This document shows, one piece after another, positions 42,952 through 55,029 of a stretch of 64,000 nt of DNA. The stretch's first letter is position 1; the number at the start of each line of letters is the position of its first letter. The translations under genes were made by a program, and so were the position numbers. The notes beneath the pieces are model-generated. The model saw nothing but the letters and a program-made list of their open reading frames with translations. It did not search any database and had not been told where the DNA came from. The DNA is from Pyropia haitanensis. Its lineage: Eukaryota > Rhodophyta > Bangiophyceae > Bangiales > Bangiaceae. The stretch covers positions 310,001-374,000 of the forward strand of contig SDUX01000005.1 in the NCBI GenBank assembly GCA_008729055.1, in the 5' to 3' direction.

Positions 42952-43240
42952 CCGCCCGCCCCAGTCAAGCACCCCAACCATTTCCACCTCCTCCCCGCCA
43001 CTCCGGCGCCCTCCCTCTGCCCGCCACAACATCTCGACCGTCTCGCCGCGTAAGGTAGCGCCCGGGCAAAGTCAATGAGCACCAGGCGGGTTTACGCCGC
43101 CGCCGCCGCCGCCGCCCCGTCCGCGTCCCCAACCGCGTTGACGACCGCGGCCGGCGGCGCCGACCCGCTGCCGATGGGCGGCGCTGTGCCCGCCACGCCG
43201 CCGGCCATGGTTACGGATGACGGCTACGCCGGGCGGCGGA
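42952..43240 (+). repeat. Direct duplication, first copy, with short conserved ORF
   Basis: GCCCGCCCCAGTCAAGCACC to GGCTACGCCGGG is repeated at 43400-43688, offset 448. Each copy carries ATG (43075 and 43523) opening a frame MSTRRVYAAAAAAA...GGADPLPMGGAVPATPPAM that stays open in both. Substitutions are few. It may be a duplicated 5' exon or a duplicated non-coding piece. Confidence 0.8.
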
Positions 43241-43399
43241 CAAAAGGGTGGGGATATAGAGGGGGAAGGCGGGAACAACAGTAGCGGCTCGCCATGATGA
43301 ATACGAGCGCTGGCGGCCGCAGGGGCGGCAGCGAAGCGTCAGAGCACATGCACACGGTACACACGACCCCATGTCCATGCAGACACATGCAGGACACTA

Positions 43400-43688
43400 C
43401 CGCCCGCCCCAGTCAAGCACCTCAACCGTCTCCACCCCCTCCCCGCCACTCCGGCGCCCTCCCTCCGCCCGCCACACCATCTCGGCACTCTCGCCGCGTA
43501 AGATAGCGCCCGGGCAAAGTCAATGAGCACCAGGCGGGTGTACGCCGCCGCCGCCGCCGCCGCCCCGTCCGCGTCCCCAACCGCGTTGACGACCGCGGCC
43601 GGCGGCGCCGACCCGCTGCCGATGGGCGGCGCTGTGCCCGCCACACCGCCGGCCATGGCCACGGATAACGGCTACGCCGGGGGGTGCC
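43400..43688 (+). repeat. Direct duplication, second copy
   Basis: Partner of 42952-43240. Its frame from 43523 runs on to 43831 as Gly/Arg-rich sequence. Confidence 0.8.
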
Positions 43689-44037
43689 GCGGTACAGCGC
43701 GGCGCGGAACGGGGGCGGCGCCGCGGCAGGGGGGGGGAAGCCACGGCAGGGGAAGCGCGCCGCGGAGGCGGCGGCGTGAAAACACAGCCGCTGCGGCCGG
43801 GGGGGACGCCGCGATGCGCGGCGGCGGCTGAGTCGCGCAGTCTTCGTACTCCATCAGCGGGAGGGCGCCACGGTCTTCGTGCTCCATCAGCGGGAAGGCG
43901 GCAGCTCATGCCCGGCCTTACGGCTCATCTTGAATCAGAAAGCAGTAGCTCATTCCCAACCGCACTAAGTCAAGCCCATTTCAGGAACGATAACTACAGA
44001 ACTTGAATTGGATCACTCTCCTCGGATGCTCCTCCAC

Positions 44038-44619
44038 TGTGGCAGGATTGGTAGAAATCATATCAGACTCACGGCCTGCAACCGACCGCGGATCCGTGTA
44101 GATGGGGCAGCCGACGTCCGTGCACGCCCCAGACACAGCAATCCAAGAGTCCTTCTTCTTCGTCGTTGTTCTTCCCCCTCTCCGCGCAATCGTCCCTCAG
44201 CGCACCGTGCGTGCGCTCATGTACGGCCGGCACAGGCCCCCTCTCCCCCGCACGTCACGGTCACGCACGCGCGCCCACACGGGCACCGGTGCACGCATGG
44301 CCCCCCCCGCAGGCATGCAGACGCGTCCACACACGTCGGGCGAAGCCCCCCCCTCGTGCACGCACAAAAAACGCAGGTGCGCACACACGAGCCAGGGCTA
44401 CGCACGAGCAGCGCCTGCCACACAGGTCGCCGACAGGCCAGCAGGGCGCCGCCAGCACGCAGGCAACGCGTACAATCTCGCCTCCCCGAAGGCGCCAATC
44501 AGCCACCCGTGTGATACGCAATCACAGGTGTCGTGCAATCCAGCGCAATCATTGGCCAGCACCTGACAATCCATAGTCGCGGCCGCAAGCACGCAGTGGG
44601 CACGATGGAACCAGCCACA
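44038..44619 (-). repeat. copia-2 3' LTR
   Basis: 582 bp, partner of 49893-50474. Frames open inside it (44008-44576) are repeated in both LTRs and are not genes. Confidence 0.96.
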
Positions 44620-47600
44620 CTCTCCCCTTCCCTTCTCGAAGGGCTTGGGGGCCGCGGCAGCACGGATGACCCACTGCTGGATAGGGTTGTTGTCCTCCCC
44701 GGTCGTCAAGATACGCTCAAGCGCAGCGCAGTGATGTGGTTTCGTCAGTCCGTCGGCGGCGTTGTTCTCGGACTTGAGCAGGCCGACATTAGAAATCTCC
44801 TGGTTGTTATAAGCCTCTCGAGCCGCCGCCACGTCAATCATCAGTCGCTTCTCCGTCGGGTGCGAGGCGCGCGTAATGACATCGAACAGCGGCTTGGAGT
44901 CCGTCAGCATGATGAGCGGGATGTGCTGGTGGTAGATACGCTCCAGGTCATGCTTGATGATAAACGCTTCGTCAAACGCGTTGCCAAACGCGTACACCTC
45001 GCCCGCCATAATGGAGCGTACCACTCGGCGTGACTTCTTGCTTGAGTAGGACAGCACGTGGCAGGCGCCGCGGTCGTCCCATAACAAGATCAGGTAGCCC
45101 AGCTGGGACGACCCATCATCGTTTGACGCAAAGGACGCATCCGCGTAGACCTTCAGCCGCAGCTATGCACGTCGGAGGGGGCGGTAAATAAGCGCCCAAT
45201 CGCTGGTACTCTTCGCGCGCTTGATGGCCTTATTGAGCTCTCGCACGTGCCGCTTACAGTAAGACTTGGGAGTAGCTTGGGCCGCACGGTTGATGGCACA
45301 ACACAGGTCCGGCCGAGTGTGCGACAGCCAAGCGACAGCGGCGTGTACGAATACAAACTCGTCGTACGTCGCCGACAGCTTCAGATGGCTCAGGGCGGCG
45401 ATGTAGTTCATCTGGCTCAACCGCGTGCACCAATCAGCGCCGCGGGTGGAAGTGATGGTGACGCCGAGGAACTCAAAATTGTCCCACTGCCGAGGTTTGG
45501 CGTCAAACTGACGTATAGTTGCCTCTGTCAGCATCTGGAAGGTCTCGTTGCCGCCGAGGATGCTGTCATCGACGTAGGTGCCCAGTAGACCATCCACACC
45601 GTCCGCCCCGTCTCGCACGTACAGCGCAGGGTCCCCTGTCGTTGGTGCCATGCCCAAGTCTTCCTTCAAATGGGCAGTGAACGTGAAGGCCCAGTAGTCA
45701 CCAGCGTCACAAATCCCATACAGCCGCCGCACCAGCTGCAACACCTCGTCCACACCAATCCCAAAGTACACCCTGTCCGCCGCCCTTGGTTGCAGGTAGA
45801 CGTCCCGGGTCATCTTCTCCATGCTTTGGAGGCAGGACTGGTTCAAGTCACGCGCGAAGAGTCAATATCCACGCACCGCACTGGTAGACACCACGACCTT
45901 GGTAGACCGCTGCCGCAACGTCGACAGGTTGTGAGGCACGAATCGCTTGTCCCGATCTTTGTGGCCTTGCGCAACGTAGCGTGACTTTGGTTGCTCCTTG
46001 GGGAATCCGACGTGCTTGAGGGTGTGAACGAAACGCCCTCCGACGGTATTTGCCCCCTCAGGTAAGGACTGCTTCTTGACGACCTTCATTGTGCCGCGCC
46101 CCAACAGGCGGTCCACCTCCCGCTGGGTTGATGCTCGAAACGGCCCTGATTGGATGCGCACGTCGGTCTCCTTAAGCACCTCGGTAATCAGCACGTCCGA
46201 TGTGGGATAGACGTGCACAGGCGGCGAGTCGGTGTGCGAGAAAGTGTGCAGTCCGGCACAGACGTCCACCAGCAACTGCTCACCTGTGCGCATGACGTCC
46301 ATCAGCTGGTCCAGCTCCGCGTCGCCCACCTCGCGCACGGATAGCTCCACGTCGTTTTCCGGAGACGTCAACGCGTTGCGTGATCCTTCATGAGACGCTG
46401 GATCGCTCTCAGCCCCGTCATCTCCTGGCACAGTGCTGTGGCGGTACTGCTTCACCTCATCGATCGAGAACAGCTTTGCCGTGCCGTCCACGTCGAGCCA
46501 GACCTGCTTGCCATCGACCTTGACGACCGTGTACGGCCCCACCCAGCAGTCGATCGGTTTCTCACGAAACACAAGCACGGTCATGCCAGCAGCAACGTCC
46601 GCGTCGGTGCCTCTCGGGACACGCATGCGAAGGGCTCTCCGGAGTCGAGCACGCGCAACGGTCCGCCGCATTTCGTCCCGTGCCGTTTTCATTGCCTCGA
46701 GCCGCACCTTTTGTTCCGGCAGGTCAACAGGGCTGATCGGCGTGCGTGGCACGATGCCAAACACAAGCAAGGTCGGCACGAGTCCAGCTGGTCCTGCGGT
46801 GTTGTTCATTGCGGAGACGGCGAGGGAGAGTGCGTGCTCCGCGGCCAGCGTCGGGTGGTCAGCCCGCACGCGACGATAAATCTGGCGCAGGTACGCGTGA
46901 TAGCGCTCTCCAGATCCCAACGCATTGTGTGACTCGATGCCCGACTCAATGTGCTTTGTGCCCACCGCTTGTAGGAGCGCCCACCACTTGGCGGACGTGA
47001 GCTGCGGCCCCTGGTTCGTGTGCATCACGTCCGGGTGCCCAGCGTAGCGGTAGACTCAGATGCGCAGGTACACGGCCCAGGCAGCAGCGGCGGTCTCCCC
47101 GTCGCGCATAAATGCTGCCGCGTTAAAGCCGGTGTCTTTGTCCACCACATGTAGGACTGGCTCACTCTCGAGCCACATGAGGTCGACGAGAACCGTCCTG
47201 TTGAACACGATGTCCTCCGATGGCAGCGACACGCGGAAACGGGTCGGCTCCTTGGCGAGTCGTTGACAGGTGTCACACGTGGCACTGACTTCCTCCAGTC
47301 GGCTTAAGGTTTCCCTGTTGGCGTGTGGGTCTTTCGCCTGCCGCAGCACAGCAAACAAGCGCTCAGGCGGTGGGTGGCAAAAGTGGCGGTGCAGCCGCTC
47401 CACCTCCACCATGGTGTATAGGGTATCCCGACCCCACTCCAGGAACACGTGCCCGTACTTGCGCGTTACAGATATCGACAGATTGTAGGTGACGCAGATC
47501 AGCTTGTTGTCCACGTTGTTGACGTACATTTTGTTCGCGTCCAGGGCGTCGAGGCCGAACAGGAAAGGTATGTTGACGTCGACCACGTCCACGTCCATGG

Positions 47601-47913
47601 GTAGAAACAGGTCATCGGCCAACGGCACACAGATACGCAACACACCCCGGCTTGGGTAATCCGATCCACCGAAGCGAAAGGCGGCGTTCTTTGGCTCCGT
47701 CAGGTGCAGTTCATTGCCAGCAAAGCGCGCGTAGGCAGCTGCCTGCTGACGACCAATCACCGTCCGCTCCGCCCCTGTGTCCAGACAGGCGCCAAGAAAC
47801 ACATTCGTATCGGCAGCGGCAGCGACCAGGCACTCAGATACGTTTGCTCCCATGTGGTTGCGGGGAGGCCGGCCCCGACGGCGTCTGCATTTAGAGGAAA
47901 GGCGACGAGTCAT
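44620..47913 (-). pseudogene. pol: copia-2 Pol with three in-frame stops
   Basis: Pol starts at ATG 47911-47913, which overlaps the gag stop (ATGA). Protease has GACLDTGAERTVIG. Integrase has CDTCQRLAKEPTRF, VLVDLMWLESEP and SHNALGSGERYHAYLRQIY. RT has YVAQGHKDRDKRF and YVDD (45565-45576), and RNase H has YADASFAS and GEVYAFGNAFD. All parts share one phase, interrupted by TGA 47056-47058 (where copia-1 has Trp), TGA 45862-45864 (where copia-1 has Arg) and TAG 45163-45165. It is a dead copy of the same lineage as copia-1. Confidence 0.93.
47910..47913 (-). promoter_or_regulatory. Overlapping gag stop and pol start (ATGA)
   Basis: Gag TGA (47910-47912) and pol ATG (47911-47913) overlap in ATGA. 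The same place in copia-1 reads GTGA (27860-27863). This layout suggests pol translation by termination-reinitiation. Confidence 0.65.
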
Positions 47914-49448
47914 TTCTCCATTGCAAAATCCGCCTTGGAGTCGCCGTCCACCGCGCCTGCCAGTGGGGCACCACTTCGGGAGGCCAATAGCGCGTCAAAC
48001 AGCTGGCGGTCGTCGTCAGCGCCCACCTCGGCTCCGCCGTCGCCGTCCTCAGACGCACTGGCACGCTCACTAATCAGCATGGCGTCCACCTGAGTGCACA
48101 GCTCGAACAGCACGGCAGCGATGGAGGCCTTTCCAGCGTCCTTCTTGACGTAATAGTCGAGCCGACGCTGAGCTGCTTTGGCGGCGTCAATCGGGCGGGG
48201 GCAGTCCTTCATGGTGTGCGCGGCATCATCACGGTTAAAACACCCCATAATTGCCAGCGGGTTGTGGCCACTCGGACGGGAAGAACTGCCCGTCCGCGTG
48301 GTATGGCCAGTGGCAGAGCCACGGCTGGGGCGCGCGTATCGCCCCTGCCCGGCAAACAGTATGCCTGGCACGTCCTGGGTAGACGGCAAACGATGTCCGG
48401 ATGCATTCGCGTGGGCAACCGCCAGTCGTGCCTACTTGTGTAGATGTAACGCGGCCTCCAGCTCACCATACAGCTGTTGAAAGGTCAAGCCATGCGTGGC
48501 AATACGGCTCGGCGGCTCAGTCGCCCAAGGGCTGCCGACCACAGCGTTCCGCAAAAACTCAACCTTGTGTGCGTCGCCCTGATGGGAACGGGGCACTTGC
48601 GGGGCGAGCTTGGTGATAGTTTTGTACGTCTGCTCAAGCGCGGCCGCCTCCGTCACACCGTCACTGATCAGCGTGCTCATTCGGTATCCCACAAGGTAGT
48701 TCTTAACCCGGTTCTGTGAGACAATGGAGTTGTAGTCAGCGCTCACCATGTCAACAGCCTGGCTAAAGGACGTAGCGTACGACTGGAAATTGTCGAGATA
48801 AAACCGCTTAACGTCACCGCTGAGGATGTTGTGCAGGTACTGAAAACGCTGCTCTCGGTTGAGATCGTAGTCGCGCGCGACCTGCTGGTACTCAGCCACG
48901 TACTCGATTCAAGCCTCCCCAAGGTTACCGGAGAACTTGGTCGACGCGTCACGAAAGCGCATCGCAATATTATGAGCAGTGCGGTCACCAGCCACAGGGG
49001 TTGCGTCTCCACGGCGGGCGGGGGACGGCGGTTGGCTGACCGTCCCACTTTCGCCCACGCGGCGCCCAGCGGCGACGAGCTCCGTCGCGAGCTGGTTGGC
49101 TGCGACACGATCCTCAGAGTCCATGTACAGTGACGTAGCCAGGGTCATGATCACACGGTGGGAGGAATGCTGCTGCAGGTTGGCCCCGTACCTGTCAAGC
49201 CATTTACGCAACTCGCGGTGAGCGTATGGCAGCGTGGTCACGTCGGCCCCGAAAAGAACGGCAGGGGGAAACAACTCCGCCACAGCCGCCTTCACCTGTT
49301 CGCTGGATAGAGTTGCCTCCCGCACCTCCTCCTCCAGCATGCGGACGGACGAGATGAAGCCCATCTTCCCCTCCGATAGCAGAGTCGGATCTGCGAGGGC
49401 CGTAAAATTCGTAGGTGGAGGCGCGTTGTTGTGCGACGCGTCCGCCAT
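47910..49448 (-). pseudogene. gag: copia-2 Gag with two in-frame stops
   Basis: ATG at 49446-49448 (MADASHNNAPPPTNF). The frame is broken by TGA 48909-48911 and TAG 48432-48434 and ends at TGA 47910-47912. The helical gag core (YVAEYQQVARDYDLNREQRF, LSGDVKRFYLDNFQSY) parallels copia-1. The zinc knuckle reads CFNRDDAAHTMKDC, so its second Cys has become Arg. Confidence 0.9.
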
Positions 49449-49892
49449 GTTGAGGTTGCCAGGCTGCTTCTCGGTCAAATGGTAGTCGTAGGTAGAACAA
49501 TTGTTGTCTCAGGTCCCAAATCCACCGATGCGCGCAGGTCGACCACCCCGCGCCTGCCGCCGCCCTGCTTCTTCACGCCAATCCCCCGAGACACCCTGTC
49601 AGGGTTGCGGGCGCCCGTACCCAAGCCTTCCCGGCGCTCCGGTGTTACCCAGGAGGGGTCGTGGTGTAGACCTTGTGGTACTTCCTCGTACGCTCCCCCG
49701 TGGGTTTCTAGAAAGGCCTCCCGACGCCAGGCCCCCACGGCTTCACGACTCGGTACTCCCATTAGTTCAAGTCCCCTGGGGGACCTGCGTAGAGAAACAG
49801 GACCGAGACACACACGGAGCAGCCGCCCGCTCACGCACCGGTTCTCTCACTCACTCTCACTTTCACTCTCACCAGTACAGGTTATTCGCGAA

Positions 49893-50474
49893 TGTGGCAG
49901 TATTGGTAGAAATCATATCAGACTCACGGCCTGCAACCGACCGCGGATCCGTGTAGATGGGGCAGCCGACGTCCGTGCACGCCCCAGACACAGCAATCCA
50001 AGAGTCCTTCTTCTTCGTCGTTGTTCTTCTCTCTCTCCGCGCAATCGTCCCTCAGCGCACCGTGCGTGCGCTCATGTAGGGCCGGCACAGGCCCCCTCTC
50101 CCCCGCACGTCACGGTCACGCACGCGCGCCCACACGGGCACCGGTGCACGCATGGCCCCCCCCGCAGGCATGCAGACGCGCCCACACACGTCGGGCGAAG
50201 CCCCCCCCTCGTGCACGCACAAAAAACGCAGGTGCGCACACACGAGCCAGGGCTACGCACGAGCAGCGCCTGCCACACAGGTCGCCGACAGGCCAGCAGG
50301 GCGCCGCCAGCACGCAGGCAACGCGTACAATCTCGCCTCCCCGAAGGCGCCAATCAGCCACCCGTGTGATACGCAATCACAGGTGTCGTGCAATCCAGCG
50401 CAATCATTGGCCAGCACCTGACAATCCATAGCCGCGGCCGCAAGCACGCAGTGGGCACGATGGAATCAGCCACA
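49893..50474 (-). repeat. copia-2 5' LTR
   Basis: 582 bp, partner of 44038-44619. The leader 49449-49892 follows it on the minus strand. Confidence 0.96.
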
Positions 50475-50972
50475 TCCACGGCAGGGATGAGATATTTTGT
50501 GAAATCTACCTGCATTTTGTTTTCTATGCGAGAATATGAGAAGCCTTCCGCTGAAATTATCGAAATGACATGTTCAGAGTTAATTTCAACTAATTTCCCT
50601 GTAAGAAGAATTTTTGGTGAAATTGAACTTGGAACTGGGGCCCCCGGACACTACAACTCCCGCGTTCTGCCCGACCATACATCTTTCCCGAGAAGGGGCC
50701 CTGGGGAAGCGAGCGACGGGGGGACTGGCGCAGTGATGCAACTGGACGGAGGTGATGTCCAGCCTGCGGGCGGTGACGATGAGGCCGGGGGCACAAAGGA
50801 GGATCTGGTGAGCGCCATGGAAAGCTTGGATGATGGGGGCAGTGACGGGTCCGTCGCCATGGAGGAAGATCGTGCTACTATTGCGCTGGGGCGGCCCTCG
50901 GCAGGGCGTGGCGCGGGGCGGGAAGGGGCCGCCGGGGGTGGGCCGTCCACTCAGCCTTCGACGTCCAGGTGA
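50475..50972 (+). CDS. Unrecognised ORF, acidic C-terminal part
   Basis: A plus-strand frame continues out of the copia-2 LTR to a TGA at 50970-50972. The first about 55 codons past the LTR lie in AT-rich DNA (YFVKSTCILFSMREYEKPSA). The rest is acidic and Gly-rich (MQLDGGDVQPAGGDDEAG, KEDLVSAMESLDDGGSDGS). It is followed by AT-richer DNA with TGTATGTGAATTGAAG, possibly a 3' end. The true start is unknown because copia-2 interrupts the sequence to the left. No family is recognised. Confidence 0.3.
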   Translation, partial: STAGMRYFVKSTCILFSMREYEKPSAEIIEMTCSELISTNFPVRRIFGEIELGTGAPGHYNSRVLPDHTSFPRRGPGEASDGGTGAVMQLDGGDVQPAGGDDEAGGTKEDLVSAMESLDDGGSDGSVAMEEDRATIALGRPSAGRGAGREGAAGGGPSTQPSTSR

Positions 50973-50989
50973 CTGTCGTGTCAAGTGCG

Positions 50990-52426
50990 ACTGTATGTGA
51001 ATTGAAGTTTTATGTCATTGGAAACGATAATTTCTGTTCGTCCTCTCAGCGCTTCGATGCTTTTGCCAAAATTTCATCGTTTCGTTTCTGTTGATAATCT
51101 CGTCCGCTCATCCCTACTCCACGGGTCTTTTAGGCCGTGGTAACAAGCGTGCGGGGTTGCTCTTAATGACGCCGGGGGGAGAAAATGTGGGGACAGCAGA
51201 GTGGTTGTAGCGGTCGCGAAGGCTGACGACGAACGGTGGCTCTTGTTCGGGAACAGTTTGACCACGTATCACGCGGAAGAGGAGAAGGTCATGGGCAGAG
51301 TGGCAATTGGCTCATTCGACCGTCCGGACGCTCCCCATGACGACCGCATACTCCGAGATCTGGCCGTTGCCGGCCCTGTGCGCCTCGTAGCGGCACACGT
51401 GACGCAGGGACGTTGGGCCGAGGTGGCTGTCCGGCGTCGTCCAAGACTCTGACGCCTTCGTGCTGAATTGATGGGGCGACGACGCATTGCCGTGGGATAT
51501 CATACCGCCGCGCCTGTCCATCCTCACATGTACCCTGGGGGCCACCACCCTCGCAAACCGCCAGTACTGCCTTTGCGCTGTTCACGCGCCCGTGGTGGTG
51601 GCGAACAGAGTGGTGCTGCCGCGCAGCTTTGATCGAGCTTCTTCTTTGCCCGCCGGGTGCTGGTGAAACCAGAGCGACCTCGGGGCGTCATCACGCGATG
51701 AGGTGGAGGAATCATCCCTCAACGTCCCCGCGACCGCATGCCGAATGTTCCGGAACAAGTACACTTGAAAGACTTTCAGTGTGTGTGGGAGAACCCGGCC
51801 GGCCGATTGCCCTATAGGAAATATCTGGCGCGTTATCCAGCCAGGCTGGTTAGCTTGTCATGAGCTTACTAGATTTTGATGGGCCGACATTGATCCTTGG
51901 CGGACGAGATGCCTCGATAACCAGCACGACCGGTCTGCATGACCAGCGCAGTACTGCCAAACGCGTGAACGAGCTGGGGGCGCATGAGGCGTGATTCGGC
52001 CGCCCACCGGCGCGAGAAGGGCGCACACGCGACGCACAAAATTCAGCGGTCCCCGTGCTGTTAGCACGAGTTGACACGAGCTCACCCCACAAGACGCGTC
52101 GACGCGCGCGAAAGGCTCCCCAACACACATCGGGCTTTTCAAGGCAAGTCCGCCCAATGCTGCACTGCAGTGTTGGTCCGGCACTCTGCACTTGCCGTCA
52201 ACTCCCTGGCGTTTGCGTCGGGGATAGTCAACCACAAGCGATATGGCCACGCACAAGATTATTATGTTTTTACGCGAAGTGACAGACTACGCGCCCTTGC
52301 CGAAGCGCGTTAATGCGAGAAGTAACCCCCCTGAAAGCTTATTGCGAAGAAGTGTTTTTTTCTGTTTCTGCGACGTTGTGGCAAAACAATGGCTCACGTC
52401 ACACCTAAAGAGTCCATACAAGGCCA
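50990..52426. other. Intergenic, no gene recognised
   Basis: Mixed-composition DNA with short shadow frames only. Confidence 0.35.
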
Positions 52427-52813
52427 ATGTCAGCACGAAATATGTCGAATGAGACTCTGTACGGGCGCACAAAGGTTGACGTGCACGTAATTGAGGTGGA
52501 ACTCGTGGTCTGGGCGCAGAATTCCGCCTCCGGCAAGTGCTGGCATGCAACCGCATGTGTCATAGCGAACGCATCTAGGACGCGCTTGTTCCAGGGAGGC
52601 AAACGCACATGGCGTATTGGCATAGTCGCACGGTACGTCCACGCTGGACCCACGTACGTTTTCCTTGGCCAGTGTCGTGACTGCAATAAATGCCCCCTAA
52701 GCTGTGCCTGCGTTCTCGGTATCGACGGATGCCGAACTCAGGACGACGTGTCTGACTTGCCGTTGCCTGACGGACGGAGCGCCGCATGGGTGGCGACCGA
52801 TGATACCTCCTGA
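52427..52813 (+). CDS. Unrecognised Cys-containing ORF
   Basis: 128 codons with balanced composition: TLYGRTKVDVHVIEVELVVW, CWHATACVIANASRTRLFQG, RIGIVARYVHAGPTYVFLGQ and a C-x2-C-x3-C-x3-C-x7-C cluster starting CRDCNKCPLSCAC. The Cys spacing could bind metal. No homologue is recognised. Whether it is a complete gene, an exon or part of a larger element is open. Confidence 0.35.
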   Translation: MSARNMSNETLYGRTKVDVHVIEVELVVWAQNSASGKCWHATACVIANASRTRLFQGGKRTWRIGIVARYVHAGPTYVFLGQCRDCNKCPLSCACVLGIDGCRTQDDVSDLPLPDGRSAAWVATDDTS

Positions 52814-52819
52814 CCAATG

Positions 52820-53467
52820 CAAGGCTTCAACGGTTACAGCGGCCCGGGAAACGGTGTGGCACATGGGTGCTGTCGGCGGTGTTCAGGTTGCCGTCGTTGT
52901 TAGTTTGTCACGCCCATGTGGTCCTGTCCTTCACGGCCGTCGCTATGGCCGATCTATTTTGAAGCCGACTCATCAGGTAAGCGTGCTGCGAACCAACGTA
53001 TTCATGACAGCTAGGGCCCAGACCGATTTGGATGGCCGGAGACATGCGTCATGCACCATAGCTTCTCTGAAAGTGGTTGACGTACGGGAACCTCCCTCGC
53101 ATCTGCATGCCTTGTTGCCGCCACTGACGAGGTTGAAGCGGAGAGTATCACACGTATATCGGGGCCGAGCATAGTGGTGCAACATGACTGTTGCGACTGC
53201 TTGTATGCTGTCGCCGCGGGGTAACGTGTGCGCACTTTAGTAACACTGAGCACGACGGCGTCTTTTGGTCGTAGCCAGTGTTAACAGGATGCGGTCCTCT
53301 TCATGATAATGTGACTCTGGAGGGATTTGGTACACTTCATGCACGTCGTACAGAAGATGTTGTGATTCTTCAACAGTACATCCGAGAAAAGCACCGGATG
53401 CCTCGCATGCCACCAGGGCGCGCGCACGCGCGTCGACGGTGCTTCTTTGACCCCTTTAGAAACCCCC
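52820..53467. other. Intergenic, no gene recognised
   Basis: I see nothing beyond short open frames. Confidence 0.3.
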
Positions 53468-54819
53468 TCAGGACGCGTCCTTAGCGTCGCTTTCGCTGCT
53501 ACCGCTCCCGACTACACGCGCAGCCGAGTGCACCACCGCACTACCCGCCAAATGGTCATGCCCAAGGTCACACTTGACGCCATGTCGACGTTGTTCCCTT
53601 GAGGACGCTGCCCGTGCGAGTGCCAGTAGCGGGCGGTCATTAGCGACCAAACGCCCTCGACGCTGCCGAGCGTGCGAGGCAGCGTCTGTCGCCACCGCAG
53701 CATCCATGCCCCGGTTGCTTGAAGGGTCACAGTCGGAAGCCGCGACATGCAACAGCTCCGCCTGTACAGGTGTCTTGTCCAAGCGTGACGCGTCAGCCGT
53801 AGTACCGGATGCCGCGGGCAACGACCCACCTGCTGGATCCGCCGCCGTCGTCGCAGTTGAAAACGCGCGTTCCATGACGTCGGCTTCCGGCCACAGGGGG
53901 GAGGCTTCCACCGACACAAGCGAAGGCGTCGACTGTTCGCCTTCGACGGGGGCATGAGCGGCTCCGAGGCAAGTACTCCCACCGCCCGTGACACCTCGCC
54001 GTCCTTCGAGGACGTATTCACGCTAGGCAGGATGACAAGCTTGACGACCGCGACAGGAGCAGCGACTGCGTTGCTCTCGTTGCTCTTGTACAGGGCTTGG
54101 TCGTCCTGGTTCGGTGGCACTCCCATGGAACTGCCCTGGAGAACCGGTGGGGCGTGCTCTTCTATGTGACCAGCGTCAGCATCCGTCCGCGGTGTCCGAC
54201 TGCCGGGAGGTATGTGGCGGGGGTTTGGATTCTTGCGCGCACGTCGTTGAACAGCGCCGTACATGTCCGATGAGCCTCGCGGGAACAAAGGGAGGTGCTC
54301 GTTGAACGTGGCAAGGCTCATGGGTTGCAGCGCGCGCGTCCCAAAATCGACCGCACCTGCAGGCCGACCATCACCAATCGGACGAACACTTGGAGCGCTT
54401 GCGGAGACAGCAGCGGGAAGGCGACCGGATTCATCGTCTGAAGCACTCGGCGCACCGCCTGCGTCGCCTGTACCAGTCCGAAAGGTGTTGCACTGGCAGT
54501 CATGCTGGTTCAGCGGGTTGCACTCGGCACCGCCGTCGACCAGATGCATAGCCGCTGAACCGTCCTGTATCGAACCTACAGCGTCCGCGCGGGTGGCCTC
54601 GGCGGTCGTCTTGAAGTAATGGTCCGGGTCGGGGTGGGTGCGCATTTGCCGGGGCCAACCCAGGCGTTGAGGATCCGCAACGGGAGAAACCAGTCGGCTC
54701 GCAACACCGGCAGGGCTCGTCTGGGACCTAGTGATAGGCCCCGGAGCGTCGTAGTCACACCGACGCGTCGCCACCATCATGGTATCGTACACCAGCGCCG
54801 ACCTGCATGTGCACAACAA
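53468..54819 (-). pseudogene. Unrecognised Ser/Pro/Asp-rich protein with one frameshift
   Basis: From 54819 the minus-strand frame reads as a disordered, non-repetitive protein (VDGGAECNPLNQHDCQCN, PMSLATFNEHLPLFPRGSSD, AVVKLVILPSVNTSSKDGEV) to about 53955. There the frame turns Arg-rich, while the adjacent frame takes over (EASPLWPEADVMERAFSTAT, LLHVAASDCDPSSNRGMDAA) to the stop at 53468. The switch lies in GACGGGGGCATG (about 53945), a homopolymer, so it may be a sequencing error or a real one-base indel. No domain is recognised. The first codons are not an obvious start. Confidence 0.4.
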
Positions 54820-55029
54820 TGGCGGGAGGTGGGGGTACCGACATGACAGAGGTCAGCTTCCCCTCCGCCTCTACTATGACGATCGGCGCGACGGGGAGGT
54901 GTGCGCCTGTGGGCACCGATGGTGATGGACGCCACGGCCATGGAAACCAGTGTCCACCATAACGCTTATGTACGCGGGGGTGCACAAGACCGCCACATTT
55001 CGGCGACCACGTGCACGACGCCGTTATAT

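Larger units (their letters stand above)
44038..50474 (-). mobile_element. Ty1/copia retrotransposon copia-2
   Basis: LTRs of 582 bp (44038-44619, 49893-50474), TG...CA, offset 5855, target duplication TCCAC at 44033-44037 and 50475-50479. A polypurine tract (GAGAAGGGAAGGGGAGAG) adjoins the 3' LTR. Gag and pol, on the minus strand, are related to copia-1 but carry at least five in-frame stops. LTRs differ at about seven positions. Confidence 0.96.

Noticed and set aside
44008..44576. Open frames in the copia-2 LTRs (also 49893-50431)
   Set aside because: They are identical in both LTRs, Arg/His/Pro-rich, and have no domain; LTR shadow frames.
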